NCBI GenBank assembly: GCA_900175165.2
Contig: FWWN02000362.1
Coordinates: 1-18,500 of the forward strand
Length of the DNA stretch: 18,500 bases
Reading direction: 5' to 3'
Origin: Rhizomucor pusillus
Taxonomy: Eukaryota > Mucoromycota > Mucoromycetes > Mucorales > Lichtheimiaceae
Part shown: in pieces, positions 8,589-17,246 of the stretch
How positions within the stretch are numbered: position 1 is the stretch's first letter
Layout: each line of letters starts with the position of its first letter
Translations under genes and position numbers: made by a program
The notes under the pieces: generated by a model
The model's database searches: none
What the model saw: the letters and a program-made list of their open reading frames with translations, nothing else
Told to the model about the DNA's origin: nothing

Positions 8589-11500
8589 TTACGACAGAAC
8601 TTGCAGCTGCGCAGGTCTACATTGAAGCGCTTTCATGTTTCGTACAAGTACGACCATTTTGATTTTGCGTTGATGCTCGGTATCGAGTTGCTTTGCACGG
8701 AGGATGCCAGGTACAGTACATGCGCCAACGCCAACACCGCAACCGGCATCGAAGGAAAATGCAGCCGTCGTCAAGAACCCAATGTGATCTGACGAAGGCG
8801 GGAAGCGACAAGGCTTGGCATCCGTCATCTTTTCGTCCTCGTCGCCAACGTCAATGTCTTGTTCACTCTGCTCTGTTTCAAGTTCACTGAGGACTTTGCG
8901 TTTCGTGTGGCAACCAGGGCGCCTGTTTTGGATATAATACGTATGCCTCTCGTAATCCGCTTGGTCGGAAATGAGATATATCATGGCATTGGATTCGGGT
9001 CGCCCTCTGTCTAGGTATTCAAGTCTGATTTTGAACAATGCAACGTCGAGTCGTGGCAAATTCATCGGCGGCGTAAGGTTCCTCTTACTGTACATGGATG
9101 CAATGTGTGATTGGTATGCTGACTCTGCATTGGCAAATGTATCTGCTTGCAAAATGAGTGACACACAGACATTGTTTTGGACCAGGTAATATTCGGCCCG
9201 ATCGTCATCCGTCATTTCTTGTTCTTGCTGCTTTGGGGTATTGGTTAAAGCATTGAAATCTGCTTCAAACGGTCGTTCGATGCCGAGCTTGGCAAAGTTG
9301 AGACGCTTGGCAGGAGGTCGTCGTGACCAAGCTGCTTCCTCCTCCAACTTTTTCATGGAACGAATGTTCTCACAGGCGCGGGCGCCGATGTAATCGTACG
9401 GGAAGCACGGCTGACCGCTCTCATAGTGCATAGCATGAACATCCTCAATTCCAGTGGCGCGTGCTCCTGCAAACATGAATGATTTCCAAAACGCTAAACC
9501 CCACCCGCGCGGGACAATAAGCGTCCAGCCTTCGAAAAGCTCTGAAGTGCAAGGATCCTGTCGAGATAAACCGTTCTCAGCCGAGCCGCGCTGCAACAGA
9601 AGCAAGGGGATCTGTGCATCCTGTTCCGTGAATTCTAGCTTGGTTCCAGGTACCAGGTTCTGCAGATCAGGAGGGGGTGGGGGGAAGAGAGATCTTTATT
9701 AGTATTGACACGTGTGCCTGGTGCCAATGTGGTCATATTACCTGTTCCCGCCTCTTTGTCAACTGGTAGTCGGAAAGCTTATGCTCATTCAATTGCTTTC
9801 GAGTCTCTTCGTCCCACACCAGAGACTCAGACACATCCTCGGGCCAGTCTTGCAGCAGCTCATAGAACGTTCCAGCTACATCCCCGTCACTGCTGGTTCT
9901 TGATGCAGGTTTTTGTGGGAACCTTTTGCAAGTACATTCTTTAGCATCATGCCATTTGACTCCTTGATCCATGTCCTTGTCCCCCGGATAAACACCCCCA
10001 CTTTCATTCCACCATGACGCTTGTCAATCCGATATTTCCCCCCCCCCACCTCTCCCCCCGCTTTTCCATCCCCCGCACTTTTCAACTTACTTGAGTCTTG
10101 GGTCTTGCACAGTCAATCCAATGACAGTCCCGGGCGCCAAAGAACTTGATGAGCGCAGGGGTGCTAATTGCCTCCATACCTTGGCAGCCTTTGCTGTGGC
10201 AGTATCCTGGTTCTTAGCCACGCTGCTTTCCTCTACGGGGGCAAGGATAGCTTGCAGCATAGCAGTTGAACGCGGTCCTGATAGCATAAAGGTGGCGAAC
10301 GCGTCTCGTAAATCTCGTACGTTTACTGATTCCTGCAGATCGACGTTTTCAACAGCGACTTGAATGGTATTATATGCTTCGGCGAAACAGGATGGATGGA
10401 TCCACAGCCACATTGTGCGTTGTTGTAGTTCATTGTTGTTCTTTGAAGGTCTCCACAAGAATTGCAACGGGCATATCAATTTGGTGGGGTATCCCAGATA
10501 CTCGTACAAGAATGTCTTGCCTGCACGGCTGCCTTTCATGTACCTAATGTCCCATCTATCAGAATGTGCGCGAGACTGTGGATTCGTATGTGCTCACCTG
10601 ACGCTCCCCACTGATGGCAGCGAACAATCAGTCATGGTGTCCATAACGCGGACGATGTCACTCGTGGATCCGGTTAACTCGATGCAACCCATATACGACG
10701 CGTCGTGTATCACTGCCAAATGCTGAAAGGACCTGTATATAGATCGTGCAGATTTGATGTTGGGACGCGTGGCCTGTAGTACATGTATATTTAGCGAAAA
10801 ATCATTTTTTCGCTAACCAATTCTGACAAAACCTACAAGACGATAACCCCATATGTTGGACATTTGCATGCGTTTAGTGTGCCACATGTGCGTTTCGAGC
10901 CATTTGTTCTCTTCTGCAGGTAATTCATCGTACGTGTGAGAATGTCGGAAAAGCATACGTATATATATATACAAATATATGAAGACCAATGTTGATCACA
11001 TACTTGAACGTCGTTCAAATTCGAGTGCTACGTTGCTTTCCTTTGGTGGTCGCTTGCCACGTCGATGTTTGCGCTTATTTGGAGGTGATTGTTCCATCTA
11101 GGAGGAGGCGGCCCGTCGCTCAGCATTGCCACGTTTTCGATGGATATTTTGGTTGTTCATACCTCACGTGCCGCTCTTGCTCGTAGGTGAGCCGGTAGTC
11201 GATTGATATTGTGACTAGCTGCCCGTCGTCTCATATGTCGTGGTAGCGACTGGAAGGTCAGCGAGGTGATAGCGTTACTGTGTTTTTTGTCAAGTGTTGG
11301 CATTATTGATGATGGCTTTTCCATGTGTATGTGTGTGCTTTGTATTACCTAGCGCTTTTGATGGCGGACTGCATAGCCTTGACTTCTTGCAAGCGAGCTG
11401 CGACAAAGTCGGTAGCGTTGAGGTTGCCGGAGATCCTTGGTGCATCCTTGGCTGTTTGGAGATCCCGTGATTAGCAAGGACGCAAGGAGTCGTCATAGGG

Positions 11501-11745
11501 GGAAGGGCCGAGCGCGCAAAATAACGTACCAAGCACATTTTGGAACTGACGAGGAGGGTGATTTCCGATCTTTCGCGATTCACGGCTTTTTGCTGGAATG
11601 GGGGTTTGTGTGTGTTTGCGTGTTAGAGGACGGGCAAGTTCTCGGCTAGCGGGTATGGGTGGCAGTTACCTCGGCGTTTCTCTCGTCCGGTCAGGTTGGC
11701 CTGGTCTTGGGCAAGTCGTTTGGAACTGTTTCCTTTACTGGACAT
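8589..11745 (-). CDS. POP1: POP1, protein subunit of RNase P and RNase MRP
   Basis: Largest protein of the ribonucleoproteins that trim tRNA 5' ends and cut pre-rRNA; acts in the nucleus. Ten exons join in frame to about 802 aa: 11745-11670, 11592-11530, 11451-11349, 11277-11163, 11097-11004, 10913-10837, 10773-10598, 10543-10091, 9922-9742, 9659-8589. Yeast Pop1 is 875 aa. Signature pieces in order: RRAASHNINRLPAHLR near residue 95-115, KWLETHMWHTKRM and WGYRL at about 155-175, the WLWIHPS motif, then the POPLD block RGWGLAFWKSFMFAGAR at about 495-515. The Gly-rich C-terminal GCGVGVGAC follows near 755. The start at 11745 gives a short basic N-terminus (MSSKGNSSKR) in a CT-rich context. The frame is open further upstream to 11865, but that part does not look like Pop1. 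Introns 8 and 9 carry complementary G- and C-runs. Confidence 0.95.
9670..9684. repeat. C-rich (sense) tract in POP1 intron 9
   Basis: On the plus strand GGAGGGGGTGGGGGG, so the POP1 pre-mRNA carries the C-rich complement between exons 9 and 10. It doubles as the pyrimidine tract before the CTGCAG acceptor. Confidence 0.6.
10038..10074. repeat. G-rich (sense) tract in POP1 intron 8
   Basis: C runs of 10, 2, 6 and 5 on the plus strand; the pre-mRNA therefore has several G runs close together, with two further G5 runs at about 9995-9999 and 9981-9985. This could fold as a G-quadruplex or pair with the C-rich tract of intron 9. Confidence 0.6.
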
Positions 11746-12667
11746 GAATGAAAAAAAGAGCAGGCGAGGAGGAGGGGATCCAAATTCTTCGGACTGCAGC
11801 TCTCTGCAAAATAATGGCCGACGCAGCCGATCAAAGGAAACGCAGGGCTTATTTGCACAATGCATTGTTCAATTTTTCCCTAAAGTCTTGGCTTTTCCTG
11901 CTCTGCTGATATGCATTGCATGCACTTTGAATGTACATACTAGGGCATCGGCATTCAGCTTGGATATACACACATACACACTCGCTTAGCTACTTGAATA
12001 AAATAAGGGAACTAGGTACCAATTTTCCTCCCTATTCGAAACTCGTTAAAAGAGAGAAAATTTAAGCTGGATGGGGCTCTCTTTTTTTCCTCTCTCTCTC
12101 TTGTCTTTCTGTTTCGTCTTACAAACAATAAATAATAAGAATGGATGGAAACTGCACTGCTGGGGAATGCTTATCATGACACGCTGCACAATGCAAAACT
12201 TAACTCGGAAGCTACGCTGGTCCCTCCACTGGAAACTTCCAAAAGAAGGGACCAAATATCCTGCTCTCAACACGTCAACTGTGCAGTGCAGATAATAGGA
12301 CGAGCTTTCTTCTGCACATATTTTGCGCGATATTCCCCACTGACGAAAGTTTTTGGTTTTCCATGACCTTTCTTGGCAAAGAAAAAATATAGAGCCGAAC
12401 TTAGACGTTTCGGCGCCTGCTGCAGGGATCGAGACAAGCTTTCTCTGTGTATGACCTAATGGAGAAATACCCGTAGATGGGCAAGTCAGTTGAAGGGGTT
12501 ACGGTCGTTCCTTTTATTGCTGTTTGAATATGCAAAGTGAAGAAGGAGAGACAGATGGATGATGGAGGGCCGTTGGTGTGCATATAAAAGAGGCACCTCC
12601 CAAAGTTGCCAGCTTCTCCCAGACAATTCCATCCAAGCATCTCTTTTCTTCTCTTATCATCATTACC
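11746..12667. other. Divergent intergenic region between POP1 and the cysteine-rich protein gene
   Basis: Should contain the POP1 promoter at the left and the cysteine-rich gene promoter at the right (TATA at 12583). A CT-rich run lies at about 12078-12117 and is followed by a 73-codon open frame (12145-12366) with no recognisable features, which I do not call. No RNA gene seen. Confidence 0.4.
12583..12589 (+). promoter_or_regulatory. TATA box of the cysteine-rich secreted protein gene
   Basis: GCATATAAAAGAGG gives a consensus TATAAAA 79 nt before the ATG at 12668. A pyrimidine-rich leader (CATCTCTTTTCTTCTC) follows. Such a strong core promoter suggests high or inducible expression. Confidence 0.65.
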
Positions 12668-12934
12668 ATGCAATCCTCTCAAGCACTCACTCATATCTTG
12701 TTCGTCGCAAGCCTTATCTTGGTCATCCTGGGACCTATGCTAGCAAGCGCCGACGACCAATGGCACTGTCAATGCCAAAACGAGTCTCCAAAGAGCACAA
12801 CCCAATGTTGTCAAGAGTTCGGCTACCCATCCTTCATGCAATACGAAGAATGCTACTTTGCCAAGTACGATGGAAGCCGTGAAGGATTCATCAGCTGCTG
12901 CGGAGGCGGCGAACTCGGCGGATGCAGCGATTAA
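12668..12934 (+). CDS. Small secreted cysteine-rich protein, 88 aa
   Basis: Single exon. The ATG at 12668 is in ATTACCATG context, and the in-frame ATG at 12578 lies upstream of or inside the TATA region, so it is rejected. Residues 1-28 form a signal peptide with a long hydrophobic core (ILFVASLILVILGPML) and probable cleavage after ASA. The mature part, about 60 residues, has eight cysteines ordered C-x-C, CC, C, CC, C and ends GGCSD, which suggests four disulfides. It also has a conserved-looking WHCQCQ start. The order differs from hydrophobins (C-CC-C-C-CC-C). It looks like a fungal extracellular or effector-like protein of unassigned function. A polyadenylation signal lies about 100 nt after the stop. 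Confidence 0.8.
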   Translation: MQSSQALTHILFVASLILVILGPMLASADDQWHCQCQNESPKSTTQCCQEFGYPSFMQYEECYFAKYDGSREGFISCCGGGELGGCSD

Positions 12935-13036
12935 ATATACACATCTTTTATCCCTCCTCTCTTCACATCAACATTCACATATCTCATGTATGGGTCACCT
13001 ATCCCCGTCTTAGATTCTTTAGCGTATAGCATTTTC

Positions 13037-13042
13037 AATAAA
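13037..13042 (+). terminator. AATAAA polyadenylation signal of the cysteine-rich gene
   Basis: TTCAATAAACCC about 100 nt after the TAA at 12932-12934, followed by a T-rich stretch. Confidence 0.5.
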
Positions 13043-13110
13043 CCCAGGCATACTACATCTTTTTTCTTTTTCTACATTATATATATACTTGGATGTATGT
13101 CACGATTTAG

Positions 13111-13559
13111 CTCGATACGGAGCGTTGGAGGTAGACTACACAGTGGACATTAAGGAGAGTAAAACAGGGAGACAGGACTGCATGAATAACAAGAGAAACG
13201 TCAAGTACGTTGCTGATCTGATAGACCGGGATGCTATTGCTGGGCCCTCAGTGCACCTGGATGGAGTCCAAGTAGTGGCATGACAGCCTTTCTCCACGGC
13301 TCCTTGATCGATTTAGTAGGCGCTTACTTCCCAGTCACTCCAGCGATACATAACCTGCATCGGCGTTAAGGCCATTAACGTGATGTCTTCAGGAGTACTA
13401 TGCATCCCTAACAAGGACCGCGTAGTCGCGTCACAGCCCTTCCATGGTCTGGATGCCATGCTAAACTTTGCAGCCGAGCTCGTCTGGATGATCCTGGCCC
13501 AACCTAATTCCGGCGGCGATAAGCTATGTACTTACGCCATATTATGCATCTCATTGTAA
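13111..13559 (+). pseudogene. 5'-truncated coding relic of an unrecognised gene
   Basis: Two open segments lie in the same frame, 13111-13271 and 13320-13556 (stop 13557-13559). Joining them across a possible 48-nt GT-AG intron (13272-13319) leaves about 130 continuous codons with balanced, protein-like composition (KESKTGRQDCMNNKRN; PFHGLDAMLNFAAELVWM). There is no ATG in a sensible place: the first segment follows a possible acceptor (GATTTAG at 13110), and nothing coding is visible upstream before the cysteine-rich gene. The likeliest reading is a fragment of a larger gene or mobile element. The separating stretch could instead be decayed coding sequence: it begins with a 21-nt string that matches 13422-13442 at 17 positions, in the same frame but with a TGA where the copy has TCA. 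Family unknown. Confidence 0.4.
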
Positions 13560-13693
13560 GGGATGACGTAAAAAGAAAAGATCTTGACATTCGCTATGCA
13601 TAAGCAACTTGGCTAATGAAAGTCTATGTATGATACGTATCGCATATATTGCATGCAAATGTAGAGAATCAAGTCTCGAAATCTTCTTTTTTA

Positions 13694-16600
13694 TTATGCA
13701 TTCTGTGCAACGGCGGAATGCTGCGACGACGCCGCATGTGCATGGTTGAGTCGTTCGCGCTCTGCTTGCCATTCAAACTTTTCGATCTCCAGGACTTCTA
13801 GACGATTTTTTAATTCCTGAACCGTGCTTTTCAGCTGCTCTATCTGCTTCGCTTGAGACTTTGCAGCATCAATCTGACCATAAATTCGTCAGAAACAACG
13901 TCTTTTTCATTTTCCCAACTCTAAAGATTCTTTTACCTTGGCTTCAAAGTTGCCGTGAACCATCTGTTTGGATTGTTCCTGATATTCTCCAAACAAGCGC
14001 TCCATATCTTTGTTCTCGCTTTTAAGTTTGCTAAAAAGGAACTTGTTTAAACTCAAAGTTCGTTGATGCATATGGAAACCTCCATGCATACCTCAATTCT
14101 TGCTCGAGACGCGAGTTTTCAGATTGCAGGCTTCTCACCAGCTCCTCTCTACTCAGCCATTCAGATAGCAAGCCTTTGATGTATCGGTTTTGTTCTTCCA
14201 GCTGAGCTGTATCTTCCTCCCTAAAATACAAGTCATAAATATTACATTCCTTGTCTCAAGTTCTTTCCAGTAAGACGTACCACAGCAGCATCTGGCGGGT
14301 GAGCTGCGTAACTCGTATTTCATACTCGACAGCTTTTTGTGCCAGCGATTGAGTTGTTTTGAGCTCGTTTTCTAGATCAAAATTGCTACAGAAAGACCAT
14401 CTTAATTTCTTTGACTTGGTAACGTCTGTTACAGCTAGCTGTCTACGTACCGTTTTTGTGATTCGAGTAGCTCTTTGCTTTGCTCGTTCAATCGTTTCTC
14501 ATATTCCATCAATTTTTGTTTCAATTCTTCCATTTCCAGTCGCCATTTTTTCTTCTCATCACGGAAGTTTTGCACCTTGCCAGACTGAGTATCCTCCCAA
14601 CGGATCCGTCGTTGTTTGGTTTTCGCTGATTCTTCTTTCAGTTTATCCAGAGCTGCAGTCGTCTGCTCCAGCTGTGCTCGTAGTATACGCGTCGTATTAT
14701 ACTAGTAAGATTTTTGGAGTTAGCACCTTATATATTTATACCTCGAATCCCTATTTACCATTCTTTGACGCTCGGCTTCAACGGAGCTATCAAAGACATG
14801 GTCTCGATGAAGTCGAGCCATATGTTGAAGATACTGCTGCTTGACGAACAGTTCAAAGTTAAGTTCGTTGCGCAGCAAAAGTACTTCGCGCTTCAAGGCT
14901 GCTATTAGCAACTTGCTCTCGGGTGATACGGAGGTTGAACTCAAGCCGTCAACGTCAGGGACGCTGGTCTCTGGTACGGACGGCAAAGGACCTCCGGATG
15001 ACGTTGAAGTAGCTGCCGCGGCAGCTGCTGCTAAAGAAACAGAGTCAAGCGCGGACGGTGGCGAAGCTGTCGGTGACGTTGATGAAAACTGTTGTAATCC
15101 TGCTTCCTATTTATCAATCGAACTTAGGAAATGATGTAAATGCGCGCTTTGCAAAATATTACACACGTACCCATACATCATCGCCGACGAGTACTTCTGC
15201 ACCGCTTTTCAGGGCTCGATTCATCTTTAAGATATTGCCGATGACCACAGGCTCATTTGCTTTCTCCTGCTTGGGCGTAACAGGCTCGTCATTTTCCCTA
15301 TCGTCGTTGTCCTCTTCTTCTTCTCCTTCTTCTTCTTCTTCCTCCTCCTCCTTTGGCTTCTCCTGTTCTTGCTCCTGGGGATGTACTTTGGAGGTCTCCT
15401 TCTCGTCTTTTTGGCTGATTTTTATAAAAGGTTGCGTGTATACCGTCTCATCTAGCAAATCCTGCGGCAAATCTTGTTCGTTTTTCGAGCTGAAGCCGAC
15501 GCGGGAAGCCGCGTTGGTCAAATCTAAACTCATAATCTGGGTGATAACGCCTTCAGCTTCTGTTGTCATCCACCGCGATCGATCTGATAGCTCTGTCTCG
15601 GGATCCATTGTCAAAAGGTTCGGATGCAGCATGTGACGTTTGACGAGATTCTATGATACATAATGTGAGCTTCAAGATTTATATTTGACTAAATATTCAA
15701 CGGAATTTACCAATGTTCTGTTTCTAAAAGTTTCTTCATCGAACTCTTCGGGTATTGCAAAGCTGTTTTCTTGGAAGTATGCGTATGGATTGTGGAGAAA
15801 CTTGAGAAAGTTACATGGGTATAATCCATACAGCGATGTGAAGAGTGGGCCAGTTTGAGGGTTGGATGGAGGTGCTGATAATTTAGAAAAGGTATAATCT
15901 ACAGAAAAACGACTTTAAGACATCGAGTTTTCTCGCAAAGGCTCGTGTTACAAAGACTCACCAACACAATCCCAACCATCCACCAATGTCCTCGTAGTTT
16001 GCGTTGTGATATTTTCGTGAGGGGATTGAATGCCGTATTTTTGGCGCATATCTCGCAACTGCTCCCAGCAAAGCGCTCTCGCAAAGATGTAGAATAGTTG
16101 TGGAAGATGCGGTGGTAACGATATACAAATTCGTGGCAATAGCATGATAAGATTTGTGACAGACATGGCGATTAGTGTCGTGGAATTATCATACTAGTTT
16201 ATCCATCTGTAAGCACTACTGTCATAAAGAGTGAGAGGGTTATTTTATTTACCATTAATGATTTTAGCATAGAAGAAAATAGGTCTGTCTCGAGGATTTC
16301 GTGCAAATGAGTTCCTTCCTATCACCAATGAACATGTGAGCTATATCTACAGTATGGTACGATCTCTCCTTTTTACCTTCTTTAGCAAAAATTCGCTTAG
16401 TAAATATACAATTTGAAGACGATGTTTGCTCAACAGAAAGTAACGGTTCATGAGCATGAAAAATTTCTGTTAATAATACGTGAGTCTCTGGCAAATATCT
16501 ATAAGCAGAAAAAAGCTTCTTACTTTTGTTTCTGCAGCTCCAAAGCTCAGCAATATGGCAATGAGATTTCTTGACCATTCATCCTGCTCTAAATCGAGTA

Positions 16601-17165
16601 AGACTTGATGCTGGAGACGTAACTGCGTAGTATCATCCAATTCCTGCGGTTTCTCGGACCATGCTAGGTATTCTTCAATGATCATTTTGGCATATTTATC
16701 GTCCTCCTTTTCGAGCACGAGACAGTCTGCAACGATGGTGCAAGCTTCTTTTTTGACCTGATTCACGTAAGAAGCAGTCGTCAAAATGGGTCTCAGTACG
16801 AGTTGCCACCAGTCTTCGAATATACGGCGAGGACCTAGCACGGGCAAAAGCTGGCGAACAAAGCGTAGGATGAGGTAGTGTTGTGAATGAACTGTAATGG
16901 CTTCAGTTCGGCTGGAAACAAGGCCCACCATGTCGTTGGACAGGACAAGTGAGTTGCATAACTGCAGGATTTCAGACGACAACCGATCTACAGCAGCATC
17001 GCTGGCACCTGCGGGACTCTGTGCAATTGCTGGCGAGCCTGCACTGCTTTCTAAAGCTGCTTGTTCACCGAGGAAAGTGTCGATAAGATCCAAGGTCGCT
17101 TGACCATCCGTTGCTTGTTTAACTGATTGGCTCACGGAACGCTGAATGTCGCGGAGCGTTACCAT
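13694..17165 (-). CDS. TSC1: TSC1/hamartin homologue
   Basis: Scaffold of the tuberous sclerosis complex, which with Tsc2 switches off Rheb and so restrains TOR signalling at lysosome/vacuole membranes. Twelve exons, about 940 aa: 17165-16524, 16485-16377, 16318-16253, 16193-15962, 15898-15711, 15650-15171, 15106-14759, 14701-14451, 14385-14281, 14220-14092, 14030-13937, 13873-13694. The helical-repeat half has hamartin landmarks: LMLLPRICISLPPHLPQLF-like text (actual start LIMLLPRIC) and LFTSLYGLYPCNFLKFL. An acidic Glu run and a poly-Ala run follow. The C-terminal third is a coiled coil opening with LLRNELNFELFVKQQYLQH, close to the Tsc2-binding coil of hamartin. All joins keep frame except exon 3 to exon 4, where donor and acceptor phases differ by one base. 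Only about 80 nt lie between the start codon and the transposase-like relic. Confidence 0.88.
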
Positions 17166-17246
17166 ACGCTTGTTGGAGGAGTGTATGGAAGAATTCCAGA
17201 AAAAACGTGGTCTAAGCTATTTGCACTACCATTAGCTATCAGAATA

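Noticed and set aside
11001..11030. TTCAAATTCGA resembling a tRNA T-loop
   Set aside because: Lies in a POP1 exon and no acceptor or anticodon stems could be found around it.
11746..11865. Upstream extension of the POP1 frame to an ATG at 11865
   Set aside because: The added residues do not look like Pop1, and the ATG at 11745 is preceded by a CT-rich leader.
12145..12366. 73-codon open frame after a CT-rich leader-like run
   Set aside because: No signal peptide, no motif, no TATA box at a fitting distance, and its own upstream short frame; could be a small orphan gene but not supported.
12668..12934. Hydrophobin identity for the cysteine-rich protein
   Set aside because: The cysteine order is C-C-CC-C-CC-C rather than C-CC-C-C-CC-C.
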